A stretch of DNA of 64,000 nt from Thermophilibacter immobilis (GCF_015277515.1 NZ_CP063767.1:1-64000), one strand, 5' to 3'; shown: positions 47,162-56,711, counted from the stretch's first letter. Program-made: numbers and translations. Notes: generated by a model from the letters alone, not told the origin.

Positions 47162-48193
47162 ATGACCGTAGAGAAGAAGGCTCGCGCCGCCAGCGGATGG
47201 CCCATGCTCGTCGTGACCATCGTCGGGTACATTGCCTCCGTCTGGCTGATGATCCAGTCCATCGTCGCCCTGGCTACGGCCGACGACGCCGGGCTGCCCG
47301 CCCCCGCGCTTGCCCTAGCGGGCCTTGTGACCGCGGCGGTGCTACTTATGGTAACCATCATCGTTAACTGCGGGTTCTTCTCTCTGCAGCCGGGGCAGGC
47401 GCGCGTCTGCATCCTGTTTGGCACCTACGTGGGGACGATTCGCGAGTCTGGCTTTTACTGGGCCAACCCCTTCTTTAGCCGGAGCCTGGGCAACCCCGAC
47501 GGCGAGCTCGCGGCCGAGCAGCTCACCGAGGCGATGGAGGGCTCCGGCAAGGCGGCCAAGGCAATCAAGGTCGCGGCGCGCGGCCTCTCCACCAAGGTCT
47601 CCGTGCGCGTTCGTACCCACAACGGTGAGCGCATCAAGGTGAACGACAAGATGGGCAACCCTATCGAGATCGCGACCGTGGTGGTCTGGCACGTGGCGGA
47701 CACGGCCAAGGCGCTCTTCGACGTGGACGACTACCCCTCCTTCGTGGGCATGCAGACCGAGACCGCTCTGCGCCATGTGGCCAGTATCTACGCCTACGAC
47801 CACATGGAGGACGACGACTCCAGCAACAAGACCATCACGCTGCGCTCCAACATCGAAGAGGTCTCCGAGAGCCTCAAGGCCGAGCTCGATCGGCGTCTGT
47901 CCGCGGCAGGCGTGGCCGTCGACGACGCCCGTCTCACGCACCTCGCCTACGCGCCGGAGATCGCCCCGGCGATGCTGCGCCGCCAGCAGGCCGAGGCCAT
48001 CATTGCCGCGCGCAAGAAGATCGTGGAGGGCGCGGTCTCCATGGTGGACATGGCGCTCAGTCAGCTCTCCGAGAACGGCGTCGTGGACTTCGACGAGGAC
48101 CGCAAGGCCGTCATGGCCTCCAACCTCATGGTGGTTCTCTGTGGCGAGGCCGATGCCCAGCCCGTGCTCAACACCGGCTCCCTGTACCAGTAG
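47162..48193 (+). CDS. SPFH/Band 7 domain membrane protein
   Basis: Scaffolding membrane protein of the stomatin/prohibitin type. The 343 aa protein has two N-terminal hydrophobic helices (14-38 and 47-69), then an SPFH domain with [18 protein letters not shown] and [18 protein letters not shown], and a helical end with the [16 protein letters not shown] segment. AGGAAAGG precedes the ATG. Paired 12 bp later with a ribbon-helix-helix gene, an arrangement I recall from other Actinobacteria. Exact function is unknown. Confidence 0.8.
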   Translation: MTVEKKARAASGWPMLVVTIVGYIASVWLMIQSIVALATADDAGLPAPALALAGLVTAAVLLMVTIIVNCGFFSLQPGQARVCILFGTYVGTIRESGFYWANPFFSRSLGNPDGELAAEQLTEAMEGSGKAAKAIKVAARGLSTKVSVRVRTHNGERIKVNDKMGNPIEIATVVVWHVADTAKALFDVDDYPSFVGMQTETALRHVASIYAYDHMEDDDSSNKTITLRSNIEEVSESLKAELDRRLSAAGVAVDDARLTHLAYAPEIAPAMLRRQQAEAIIAARKKIVEGAVSMVDMALSQLSENGVVDFDEDRKAVMASNLMVVLCGEADAQPVLNTGSLYQ

Positions 48194-48205
48194 GGGGCTT
48201 TGGGC

Positions 48206-48415
48206 ATGGCTGCCAGAAAGCAATACCCGCTGCGCATAGACCCGGAGGTCTGGGCCGCCGTCGAGAGGTGGGCGGCGGACGAGATGCGCAGCGCCAATGG
48301 TCAGGTCGAGTGGATTCTGCGTGACTCTCTGCGTCGGGCGGGACGGTTGCCCGGGGGCAGGGGGCCCGCAGATGGCGCGTCGCCCGACTCCGCCCAGAAC
48401 GGCGGGGAATCCTAG
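48206..48415 (+). CDS. Arc-type ribbon-helix-helix protein
   Basis: Sixty-nine residues. The start [25 protein letters not shown] followed by [13 protein letters not shown] matches Arc-like ribbon-helix-helix DNA-binding proteins. The ATG follows AGGGGG. Directly downstream of the SPFH gene and probably translationally linked; likely autoregulates the pair. An in-frame TTG two codons upstream is an alternative start. Confidence 0.7.
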   Translation: MAARKQYPLRIDPEVWAAVERWAADEMRSANGQVEWILRDSLRRAGRLPGGRGPADGASPDSAQNGGES

Positions 48416-48648
48416 GCCTCGCCGCCGTGTGCCCCGGCCAGCGGGCGAACCCAACCTGAAAGGAAGTCGCAAGGAACTTCGAAACGACCCTTGCGCTCAG
48501 GGGAGGGGACGCTAAACTGGCTATTATTGAACAAGAGTCAAAAATATGGGTGAGGGCCCGGCAGACCAGTGTCCGCTGTCCTAGTGGACTGACGACCGGC
48601 GAATAAAGGGGCAAGCGCTCCCAAGGGGAACGGCGAGAGGGGCACACG
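48416..48648. other. gap before the radical SAM gene
   Basis: No gene is seen in these 233 bp. A short imperfect inverted sequence lies near 48570-48595 (around GTCC...GGAC), followed by a purine-rich ribosome site. A TAAACT/TATTAT-like stretch near 48512 may be a promoter. I cannot assign a known RNA element. Confidence 0.4.
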
Positions 48649-50118
48649 ATGCAGTCAAAGATCGCGCACGCAGCGGAGCGCAAGGCATTCGGTCTGGCGC
48701 TCGACCAGATCATCAGGGTGGGCTCCGGCCCCGACCGCGAGAAGAACCTCGGCAGGCTCATCGACATGGCTGGCAAGCTCCTCCAGGACACGGCGCCCGG
48801 CGCCACGCGCGGCCTGCGCAACGGTCTGTATCCCGGGTCCAAGTGGGAGCAGTTCCTCTGGAAGGTCATCGACGAGACCGACCGCCACGTGCTCAAGACC
48901 ACGGTCCTGAACGGCGGCTACGAGGCGGCCTTCCGCGGCCTGCGCAACACCACGGCCAACGCCGAGAAGAACCAGTGCAACGTCCCCTGGATCATCCTGT
49001 TCGACCCCACCTCGGCCTGCAACAAGCACTGCGTGGGCTGCTGGGCCGCCGACTACGGCAACATGCTCAACCTCACCTATGACGAGATGGACCGTCTGGT
49101 AACCGAGGGCTCTGAGCTGGGCTGTCATCTCTACATGCTCACGGGCGGCGAGCCCCTCGTCCGCAAGAAGGACATCCTGCGCCTCGCCGAGGCCCACAAT
49201 GACTGCCTCTTCAACATCTTCACCAACGCCTCCCTAATTGACCAGGCGTTCTGCGACGAGGTCAAACGCGTGGGCAACATCATCTTCTCGGTCTCGCTCG
49301 AGGGCACCCAGGAGTCCAACGACGGTCGCCGCGGAGAGGGATCCTACGACGAGGTCATGGCCGCCTTCGAGCTCATGCACAACAACGGCCTGCTCTTTGG
49401 TACTTCCACTGCCTATACACGCGTCAACACCGAGGAGGTCTCCTCGGACGCCTACTTCGACACCATCATCGAGAAGGGTGCCCGTTGGGCCTGGTACTTC
49501 CACTACATGCCCGTGGGCGAGGGCGCCAACGCCGACCTCATGCCCACCGTCGACCAGCGTGAGTACATGCTGCACCGCATCCGCGAGGTGCGCGCCGTGA
49601 CCGGGGGCAAGCCCATCTTTGCCATGGACTTCCAGAACGACGGCGAGTACGTGGGCGGCTGCATCGCCGGCGGTCGCGTCTTTTGCCACATCAACGCGCG
49701 CGGCGACGTGGAGCCCTGCGTCTTCATCCACTACTCCAACGCCAACATCAAGGAGAAGCCGCTGCTCGAGTGCCTGAAGCAGCCGCTCTTCCAGTCCTAT
49801 CGTGACCACTACCCCTGGAACGACAACATGCTGCGCCCCTGTCCCATGCTGGAGAACCCGGAGATCCTTCCCCGTATCGTTCACGCATCTGACGCCACGT
49901 CGACCGAATACGTCACTCCGGAGGACGTCGACCACCTCTGCGCCCGCACGACCCCCTACGCCCAGAGCTGGGAGAAGCGCGCCGAGGAGCTCTGGTTGGA
50001 GCAGCATCCCACGGGCAAGAAGGTCTACGAGGACGAGATGTCCAGCGAGGAGATCGCTCTCAAGGCCAAGCTCATTGCCGAGCACGATGCGGAGGAGGAA
50101 AAGGTCCTCGTCAAGTAG
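48649..50118 (+). CDS. radical SAM protein of unknown substrate
   Basis: Radical SAM enzyme of 489 aa. The 4Fe-4S motif CNKHCVGC is at residues 124-131, with the GGEP SAM motif about 43 residues later. A C-terminal Cys-rich stretch (CIAGGRVFCHINARGDVEPC) resembles a SPASM/twitch auxiliary cluster. About 110 residues precede the fold. ATG follows GCGAGAGG. No peptide substrate or partner gene is nearby. Family known; reaction unknown. Confidence 0.75.
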   Translation: MQSKIAHAAERKAFGLALDQIIRVGSGPDREKNLGRLIDMAGKLLQDTAPGATRGLRNGLYPGSKWEQFLWKVIDETDRHVLKTTVLNGGYEAAFRGLRNTTANAEKNQCNVPWIILFDPTSACNKHCVGCWAADYGNMLNLTYDEMDRLVTEGSELGCHLYMLTGGEPLVRKKDILRLAEAHNDCLFNIFTNASLIDQAFCDEVKRVGNIIFSVSLEGTQESNDGRRGEGSYDEVMAAFELMHNNGLLFGTSTAYTRVNTEEVSSDAYFDTIIEKGARWAWYFHYMPVGEGANADLMPTVDQREYMLHRIREVRAVTGGKPIFAMDFQNDGEYVGGCIAGGRVFCHINARGDVEPCVFIHYSNANIKEKPLLECLKQPLFQSYRDHYPWNDNMLRPCPMLENPEILPRIVHASDATSTEYVTPEDVDHLCARTTPYAQSWEKRAEELWLEQHPTGKKVYEDEMSSEEIALKAKLIAEHDAEEEKVLVK

Positions 50119-50142
50119 GTCGTTCGGAACAAAAATCCTCAC

Positions 50143-50184
50143 GGGGCGGACCCATCCGGCATTTAGAGCGGATGGGCCCGTCCC
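50143..50184 (+). terminator. hairpin after the radical SAM gene
   Basis: An 8-bp perfect upper stem (50151-50158 with 50169-50176) plus a seven-pair lower stem with one mismatch. No T-tract. Confidence 0.55.
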
Positions 50185-50315
50185 CCTCTCGGCACTCCTG
50201 TAGCGCGCCTACGGGAGCTCTTCTCGCCACTGCCCGATACGTGCTTCCCCTAGCCTGTCTACGTGGTTATGGTTGGCTGCATGACGGACAACTTTTGGCT
50301 CCGAGGAGGCGCACC

Positions 50316-52391
50316 ATGGCAGCAAAGGGTAGCGAGAAGGTCAAGAATGTGGTCCTTGTGGGCCAAGGCGGCGTGGGCAAGACCATGCTGGCCGAGGCCA
50401 TGCTCCACCTGACGGGTCGTACCACCCGCCTGGGCGGCCACGCCGGCACCAAGCCCACGCTGGACTACGACGGCGAGGAGGGGGAGCGCGGCTTCTCCAT
50501 CTCCACCTCGATCGCGCCGGTCATCTGGGAGGGTACGCGCCTGAATGTGCTCGACGCCCCCTGCTACCCCGACTTCGTGGGCGACGCCCACGCCGCCATG
50601 AGCGTCTGCGAGACGGCGCTGTTCATGGTCGACGCCGCGAACGGCCCTGGCACCGTCACCACCCGCCTGTGGTACGCGGCCGAGGACCTCTCGGTAGCCC
50701 GCGCGGTCTTTGTCAACCGCATCGACCGTCCGGATGCCGACTTCGACGTTGCTCTTGAAACGCTGCGGGAGCGTTTTGGCACCAACCTCGGTGCGGTGAC
50801 GATTCCCATGGGCTCGGGCGAGGACTTCGCGGGGGTCATCGACGTCATCCACCGGAAGGCCCGCCACCTCGTCGACGGCGAGCTTGTGGTCGAGAAGATC
50901 CCCGCCGCCTACGCAGACGAGGCGGCCCGTGCGCGCGCCCAGCTCACCGAGCTCGTGGTCGAGGCCGACGACGACCTGATGATGAAGTACCTCGAGGGTG
51001 AGGAAATCACGCAGGACGAGCTTGAGGGACTTCTCGGCAAGGCCCTCGTGGAGCGCATCTTCGTTCCCGTGTTCGTGGGCTCGTGCGTGCGCGAGGAGGG
51101 GGTCGTCTCCTTCATGGACGCCGCGGTGACGTGGTTTCCCTCCATGGCCGACTTCGGCCGCATCCCGCTCGTCAACGGAGAGCAGCTCGATATCTCCCCG
51201 GATGACGACCGCCCGGTCGCCTTTGCCTTCAAGTCGCTCAACGACCCGCAAAACGGGCGCCTCTCGTTTCTTAAGGTTCTGGCCGGCACCCTCACGACCG
51301 GCACGGAGCTCATCAACGCGCGCACCCGCAAGGCGGAGCGCCTGGGCCACCTCTACCTCATGTGCGGCAAGGACATGACCGAGGTCGCTTCCGCGGCCGC
51401 GGGCGACATCGTCGTGGTTCCCAAGCTCGAGGCCATGACCGGCGACACCCTCTCCGTCACGGGCAAGGTCGAGGCCGCGGAGTTCCGCTTCCCCAACTCC
51501 CTCTATCGCACCGCCATCGAGCCCGACAAGCGCGGCACCGAGGGCAAGCTCTACGCGTTTCTGGAGAAGTCTGCGGACGCCGACCCCACCCTGCGCGTCG
51601 AGCGTGACGAGGACACCGGCCAGACGGTCATCTCCGCCATCGGTGAGGCGCAGGTCAGCGTTCTGCTCGATCGTCTTGAGGACCGCGCGGGCATCACGGC
51701 GCGCACCGTGGCGCTGAGGATTCCGTATCGCGAGACCATCCGCCGCGTGGCCAGCGCCCAGGGACGCCACAAGAAGCAGACGGGCGGGGCCGGCCAGTAC
51801 GGCGACTGCTGGCTGCGCGTGGAGCCCAACCCCGGCGCCGGCTACGAGTTCGTGGACGAGGTCGTGGGCGGCCACATCCCACGCGGCTTCATCCCGGCCA
51901 TCGACAAGGGCGTCCAGGAGACCCTGCACGAGGGGGTCCTGGCGGGCTATCCCATGATAGACGTCAAGGTCGCCGTCTACGACGGCTCGTACCACCCCGT
52001 GGACTCCAACGAGATGGCCTTCAAGACGGCCGCGCGCATAGGCTTCCAGAAGGCCGTCGACCAGGCCGAGCCCGTGCTGCTCGAGCCCCTGGCGCACCTC
52101 AGCGTCACCGTGCCCGAGAGCTACGCCGGCTCCGTGATGGGCGACATCTCCGCGAGCCGCGGGCGCGTCGAGGGCATGGCTGCCGCCACCGGCACCGCCG
52201 TCGGACAGACCACGGTCGAGGCCACCGTGCCGTACGCCGAGGTCACGGACTATGCCACGCGCCTGCGCTCCCTCTCGCGCGGCACGGGCGAGTTCGAGCT
52301 CGAGCTCTCCGGCTACGAACAGGTCCCGCACGACATCCAGCAGGAGCTCGCGGAGGATTACGCCGCCCGACGCGCTGCCGGTGAGAAGTAG
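50316..52391 (+). CDS. EF-G-like GTPase (EF-G2 type) with altered G3 motif
   Basis: Paralogue of elongation factor G, 691 aa, with domains G, II, III, IV and V. G1 reads GQGGVGKT, G4 NRID. The G3 motif, normally DTPGH, is DAPCY: both the Gly of DxxG and the catalytic His are replaced. Domain IV carries GRHKKQTGGAGQYGD (usual RQSGGRGQYG). The gene stands apart from rpsL/rpsG and tuf, unlike fusA. Such EF-G2 proteins are common in Actinobacteria and of uncertain role. ATG has GAGGAGG before it. Confidence 0.8.
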   Translation: MAAKGSEKVKNVVLVGQGGVGKTMLAEAMLHLTGRTTRLGGHAGTKPTLDYDGEEGERGFSISTSIAPVIWEGTRLNVLDAPCYPDFVGDAHAAMSVCETALFMVDAANGPGTVTTRLWYAAEDLSVARAVFVNRIDRPDADFDVALETLRERFGTNLGAVTIPMGSGEDFAGVIDVIHRKARHLVDGELVVEKIPAAYADEAARARAQLTELVVEADDDLMMKYLEGEEITQDELEGLLGKALVERIFVPVFVGSCVREEGVVSFMDAAVTWFPSMADFGRIPLVNGEQLDISPDDDRPVAFAFKSLNDPQNGRLSFLKVLAGTLTTGTELINARTRKAERLGHLYLMCGKDMTEVASAAAGDIVVVPKLEAMTGDTLSVTGKVEAAEFRFPNSLYRTAIEPDKRGTEGKLYAFLEKSADADPTLRVERDEDTGQTVISAIGEAQVSVLLDRLEDRAGITARTVALRIPYRETIRRVASAQGRHKKQTGGAGQYGDCWLRVEPNPGAGYEFVDEVVGGHIPRGFIPAIDKGVQETLHEGVLAGYPMIDVKVAVYDGSYHPVDSNEMAFKTAARIGFQKAVDQAEPVLLEPLAHLSVTVPESYAGSVMGDISASRGRVEGMAAATGTAVGQTTVEATVPYAEVTDYATRLRSLSRGTGEFELELSGYEQVPHDIQQELAEDYAARRAAGEK

Positions 52392-52487
52392 GGTCGCTCG
52401 GGTCTGGGTCCTCGCTTCAAAATGTCTCACAGAAAGGGTACTCTCAAAAGTTTGCTATACGTTACTCTCGGCGTTGCACAGGGCACA

Positions 52488-52496
52488 TGCTAGAAT
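52488..52496 (+). promoter_or_regulatory. extended -10 promoter of the flavodiiron gene
   Basis: TGCTAGAAT forms an extended -10 element 41 bp before the flavodiiron ATG. A TTGCAC nearby is too close (11 bp) to act as a -35. Confidence 0.5.
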
Positions 52497-52536
52497 GCAG
52501 CAATATAACCGTCATTTCATCCGATAAGGAGAAATC

Positions 52537-53724
52537 ATGCTCAGTGCCGTTCAGATTAAGCCCGATATCTACTGGGTTGGTGCTCTCGACTGGAACGAGC
52601 GTGAGTTCCATGGCTACGCCACCGACGCCGGCATTACCTATAACGCCTACCTCATCCTCGACGAGAAGGTCACCCTCATCGACACGACCAAGGGAACCTT
52701 CAAAAACGAGCTTCTGGAGCGCATCTCGTCAGTCATTGACCCTTCTAAGATTGATATCGTTATCTCAAACCACGTCGAGGGCGATCATTCTGAGAGCATC
52801 CCAACTATTCGCGAGGTGGCCCCCAACTGCAAGATTTACTCGTCCGCTCCCTCGGGGGTCAAAGGCCTGACCGGCCACTACGGTGACCTTGGCTACGAGA
52901 GCGTCAAGACGGGCGACACCCTGAGCATCGGCAAGCGCACGTTTACCTTCGTCCAGACCCCCATGGTCCACTGGCCCGACAACATGGTCACTTACGACAT
53001 TCAGGACAAGATCCTCTTCTCCAACGACGCCTTCGGCCAGCACTACGCCACCTCCAAACGCTTTGACGACGAGAACGACATGTGTGAGGTCATGCATCAG
53101 GCTCGCAAGTACTACGCTAACATTGTGCAGCCGTATCGTGCGCAGGCGGCAGCTGCCGTCAAGGCGGTGCGCGGGCTTGGCCCCGATGCGCTGGACATGA
53201 TTGCCCCCGCCCACGGTGTCATCTGGCGCAGCCATGTGGCCGACATCCTCGATGCCTACGAACAGGTTTACTCCTCGGGCGTTGTTCAGGAGAAGGCCCT
53301 TGTCATCTATGACACCATGTACGACGCGACCGAGTCCATCGCCCGCGCGCTCACGGACGCCTTCCAGCAGCAGGGGATTTCCACGAAGCTCATGTCCGTC
53401 AAGAAGTCCCATGAGTCTGACATCATGGATGAGTTTCTGGACGCCAAGTACATCTGCGTGGGGTCTCCCACGATGAACAGCCAGATGCTATCCAGCGTGG
53501 CGGGATTCCTCACGTACATGAAGGGCCTCTCCCCCAAGAACGGCGATCGCATGGGGTTTGCCTTTGGCTCCTACGGCTGGGCGCCGCTCGGTCCCAACAA
53601 CGTGCAGAAGGAGCTTGAGTCCGCTGGCTTCCAGCTGCCCGAGAAGGCTCTTGCCATCAACTGGACTCCTAGCGAGGAGCAGCTCAGCGCCGCGCGCGAC
53701 AAGGTTGCCGCTTTGATTGCGTAA
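52537..53724 (+). CDS. fprA: flavodiiron protein (A-type, O2/NO reductase)
   Basis: Reduces oxygen to water, protecting anaerobes. The 395 aa protein has an N-terminal metallo-beta-lactamase fold with diiron ligands H79, E81, D83, H145, D164 and H226, all present, and a C-terminal flavodoxin domain beginning VIYDTMYDATESIA. AAGGAG precedes the ATG. No rubredoxin gene is adjacent, so the electron donor is encoded elsewhere. Confidence 0.92.
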   Translation: MLSAVQIKPDIYWVGALDWNEREFHGYATDAGITYNAYLILDEKVTLIDTTKGTFKNELLERISSVIDPSKIDIVISNHVEGDHSESIPTIREVAPNCKIYSSAPSGVKGLTGHYGDLGYESVKTGDTLSIGKRTFTFVQTPMVHWPDNMVTYDIQDKILFSNDAFGQHYATSKRFDDENDMCEVMHQARKYYANIVQPYRAQAAAAVKAVRGLGPDALDMIAPAHGVIWRSHVADILDAYEQVYSSGVVQEKALVIYDTMYDATESIARALTDAFQQQGISTKLMSVKKSHESDIMDEFLDAKYICVGSPTMNSQMLSSVAGFLTYMKGLSPKNGDRMGFAFGSYGWAPLGPNNVQKELESAGFQLPEKALAINWTPSEEQLSAARDKVAALIA

Positions 53725-53751
53725 GGCCCCTGCGATCCAGGTCCTGATTTG

Positions 53752-53791
53752 CGCCCGCCCCCAGGCAGCCGTCTTGGAGCGGGCGTTTCTT
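53752..53791 (+). terminator. terminator of the flavodiiron gene
   Basis: A 7-bp G+C stem (53752-53758 with 53779-53785), long loop, then TTTCTT. Confidence 0.65.
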
Positions 53792-54072
53792 ACGTCATCC
53801 TTCCGGCATTCTTATACTAGTATTTTAATTAAATTTAAGCAACTTGAGCTCCTCTAGGAACTATCTTCCTTTTAAAGCAAGCAGATGGGGGATACTCATG
53901 GGCAGTAGAGAACTCAAGGTCGGATACGAAACCGCGCAATTGCTCTTGTGAAGATGCCTTGTCGTCTTCTCGTTCGGCTGTCAGCTGCTAAACTTATCAG
54001 ACTATACCGACAACGCGGGTGCCCCTGTTGTCGGCTGACTGTCTGCCGATCAAGGAGGTTGCGCACTCGCGC
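53792..54072. other. A+T-rich promoter region of the CNNM gene
   Basis: No gene is seen. A very A+T-rich run at 53811-53840 includes the palindrome ATACTAGTAT and TATACT, both promoter-like. AAGGAGG at 54052-54058 precedes the next ATG by 14 bases, a long spacing. Confidence 0.4.
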
Positions 54073-55419
54073 ATGGACGTAGCCATTAGTATTGTCGTCA
54101 CGTTTCTCCTCACGCTTGCCAATGGGTTCTTTTCCGCCTCCGAGCTGGCTGTCGTCTCCGCAAAGCGAGCTCTGCTCGAGCCTGATGCCGATAACGGTGA
54201 CGCAAAGGCCCAGGCTGCCCTCGACCTCTCTGCTGATTCTGGCCAGTTTCTGGCCACCATTCAGGTTGCCATCACACTTGTGGGATTTGCGTCGTCGGCC
54301 TTTGCCGCGACCAGCCTCTCCGGTCCTCTTGGCGGATGGTTCACCTCCCTCGGGATGCCGGAGGGCGTCGCTGCCGGACTGGCGCCCGTGCTCATTACCC
54401 TGCTCGTCTCTTACCTCTCCATCGTCGTGGGCGAGCTTGTTCCCAAGCGTATCGCCCTGTCCAACTCGGAGGGGGTGGCCAAGGCCGTGGCGGGGACGAT
54501 TCGCGGGTTCATGCACGTCGCTCGTCCCCTTGTCTGGGTTACCTCCCGCTCCGCCAATGGCATAGCCAAGTTCCTGGGAGTCAAGCCCGACGGCGACCGT
54601 GGGGTCGCCTCTGAAGAGGAAATTAAGTACTTGGTGACCGACGCCGCCGAGCTCTCCGACGAGGAGAAGTCCATGATTCACGAGGTCATCGACTTGGGGG
54701 ACACCATCGCCCGCGAGGTCATGGTCCCCCGCGTGGACATGACGGCCCTGGAGGACTCCTCCACCCTGTCCGAGGTCCTCGCCGTCATGCGCCGCACCGG
54801 TTACTCGCGCATCCCCATCTACCACGGCTCCGTTGACCGTGTCGTGGGCGTGGCGCACATCAAGGACATCGTCAGCCTCATTCTTGACGAGGACCGTTCG
54901 TCCGAGTCCGTGGCCGCCTACGTGCGCACCGCCGACTACGTGCCTGACACCAAGGACATCATCCCCCTGCTCTCCGAGATGCAGTCGAGCCACGACCAGA
55001 TGGTCATCGTGGTAGACGAGTACGGCGGCACGGCGGGCGTCATCACGATCGAGGACATCGTCGAGGAGATCGTGGGCGAGATCGAGGACGAGTTCGACCC
55101 TGACAACAAGTTTCTCACCAAGCTCTCCGACCGCGAATGGCTCGTGGACGGGCGCTTCTCGCTCGATGATGCTATCGACCTGGGTTGGCCTGTCGAGGAC
55201 AACGAGGAGTACGAGACCATCGCCGGCTTTGTGACCGACCTCGCCGACAAGCTCCCGCGCCCTGGGGACGTCATCGAGAAGGACGGCTACCAGTTTCTTG
55301 TGCAGTCCATGCGTGGTCGTCGCCTTGCGATGTTGCGCGTCACCGCGCCCGAGCCGATCGTTGAGGAGCCTTCTGCCGACGCTGACGGTGACGGGGACGG
55401 AGAGTCTGCGAAGGAGTAA
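54073..55419 (+). CDS. CNNM/CorC-HlyC family membrane protein with CBS domains
   Basis: About 448 aa. Residues 1-190 form a DUF21/CNNM membrane domain with four hydrophobic segments. A paired CBS domain follows (VPRVDMTALEDSSTLSEVL and VPDTKDIIPLL), with the VVDEYGGTAGVITIEDIVEEIVGEI signature, then a CorC/HlyC C-terminal domain and an acidic tail. Family members are linked to Mg or Co export. ATG 54073 is chosen; a GTG 18 codons earlier is in frame. Another Mg-linked gene in this window. Confidence 0.85.
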   Translation: MDVAISIVVTFLLTLANGFFSASELAVVSAKRALLEPDADNGDAKAQAALDLSADSGQFLATIQVAITLVGFASSAFAATSLSGPLGGWFTSLGMPEGVAAGLAPVLITLLVSYLSIVVGELVPKRIALSNSEGVAKAVAGTIRGFMHVARPLVWVTSRSANGIAKFLGVKPDGDRGVASEEEIKYLVTDAAELSDEEKSMIHEVIDLGDTIAREVMVPRVDMTALEDSSTLSEVLAVMRRTGYSRIPIYHGSVDRVVGVAHIKDIVSLILDEDRSSESVAAYVRTADYVPDTKDIIPLLSEMQSSHDQMVIVVDEYGGTAGVITIEDIVEEIVGEIEDEFDPDNKFLTKLSDREWLVDGRFSLDDAIDLGWPVEDNEEYETIAGFVTDLADKLPRPGDVIEKDGYQFLVQSMRGRRLAMLRVTAPEPIVEEPSADADGDGDGESAKE

Positions 55420-55503
55420 GACCCCGCCCGCCACTTTAACTACAATGATGAGAATAGCTCGCCCATCACCTGTGGCGGACACTAAGAGAAGGGGAGCTGC
55501 CCG

Positions 55504-56208
55504 ATGGCCCAGCTCTTTGAAATCAGGAAGGTCACGATTGGCCCCAGAAACTTCGAGGTCGAGGTCGAGGCGTCGCCGTCTGCACCTCTTATGACCAGCG
55601 AGGACCCCGCGGGTACCGAGCTCGTGCTCGACCTCATGCCCGAGCTCAGAGACCATATCTGCATGGGCGACGCTGCCCCTCGCTTTGGGGAGGTCGTCGA
55701 GCAGACCGAGCTCGCGCACCTGCTGGAGCACGTGAGCGTGGAGCTTCTCGCCCGGACGAACGTGGCCGGAGACATCGCCAGTGGTCAGACTGTCGAGACG
55801 GGTGAGCGTCACTATCGGATTACCCTTGCGTGCCCCGATGACGTGCTCGTTGCCGGGGCGCTTTCGAGCGCCGTCTGGATTCTTCAGTGGGCGTATGCGG
55901 GCGGTGGGGATCCGCGCCCCGACGTCGACGCGATCGCAAGCGGGCTTGCCGACCTCGTGAGCAGCTTGGATGATGCGGAGGACGCGGATGCGAGCACGAG
56001 CGCGCCTGAGGCAGAGGAGCCATCCTCACGGGAAGACGATGGGCCCATTGCTGCATCGGAAGCTACATCCGAGGCCGAACCTGCGCCAGGGCCCGCCCCC
56101 GAGGAGGACCCCGGAGCCGAACCCGTACCTGCTGCCGAATCCAACCAGGATGAGGATCGTGACCGGTGGGACATGGATGACGTCCCTCGCCCGCATCTCG
56201 TTCGTTAG
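55504..56208 (+). CDS. free-standing cyanophycin-synthetase N-domain-like protein
   Basis: A 234 aa protein. Residues 35-130 align by eye with the N-terminal domain of cyanophycin synthetases: LMPELRDHIC, then TELAHLLEHVSVEL (usual GTxxGHxxEHVALEL), GQTVETG and a Y-containing strand. The ATP-grasp and Mur-ligase domains are absent. The C-terminal 85 residues are a low-complexity Glu/Ala/Pro tail. AAGGGGAG precedes the ATG. Lies between the CNNM gene and ytxH; no cyanophycin gene in the window. Function unknown. Confidence 0.6.
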   Translation: MAQLFEIRKVTIGPRNFEVEVEASPSAPLMTSEDPAGTELVLDLMPELRDHICMGDAAPRFGEVVEQTELAHLLEHVSVELLARTNVAGDIASGQTVETGERHYRITLACPDDVLVAGALSSAVWILQWAYAGGGDPRPDVDAIASGLADLVSSLDDAEDADASTSAPEAEEPSSREDDGPIAASEATSEAEPAPGPAPEEDPGAEPVPAAESNQDEDRDRWDMDDVPRPHLVR

Positions 56209-56257
56209 TCGGCGCGGTTCTCGCGCCTCGTACAGTCCGCACTGACAGGAGGAACTC

Positions 56258-56707
56258 ATGAACAAGAAGACGGTCGGTTTTATTCTTGGAAGCATCTTTG
56301 GGGCCGCAACGGGCGTGGCCGCTGGCATGATGCTCGCCCCGCGCTCCGGCGCCGAGAGCCGCGCCATGGCCGCCGACGCCATGAACGATGCGTGGGACTC
56401 CGCAGTGGACACCTATGAGCGCGGGAGTGGCGTCGTCTCGGACAAGATCGACGACGTTCGTCCCACCGTTGACGCCAAGACCGACGAGCTGCGCGCCAAG
56501 GTGGACCTCGCTCGCGAGCGCATGGATCAGCTCCGCGACTCCCTCTCCGACGCCGTCTCGGACGCCTCCGAGCAGGTCCAGGACGCAGTGACCTCCGTGA
56601 CCGACAGGGTCGCGGCCATGACTGACGTTCCTGCAGAGAATGGTGCAAAGGCCGCCGAGGCCGTCCACGTCGAGGTCGTCGACGAGGACGATGCGTACGA
56701 GGCGTAG
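56258..56707 (+). CDS. YtxH-like membrane-anchored helical protein
   Basis: A 149 aa protein of the YtxH type: one N-terminal hydrophobic helix (residues 6-27, GFILGSIFGAATGVAAGMML), the family motif APRSG, then a long amphipathic helix with frequent Asp/Val/Ala. Family members are general-stress proteins of unclear function. AGGAGG precedes the ATG. Stop is 4 bp before the PRC-barrel gene. Confidence 0.75.
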   Translation: MNKKTVGFILGSIFGAATGVAAGMMLAPRSGAESRAMAADAMNDAWDSAVDTYERGSGVVSDKIDDVRPTVDAKTDELRAKVDLARERMDQLRDSLSDAVSDASEQVQDAVTSVTDRVAAMTDVPAENGAKAAEAVHVEVVDEDDAYEA

Positions 56708-56711
56708 GCCT

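Noticed and set aside
50259-52430. Minus-strand open frame of 723 codons opposite the EF-G-like gene
   Set aside because: Long because of codon bias; no recognisable motifs and no ribosome site.
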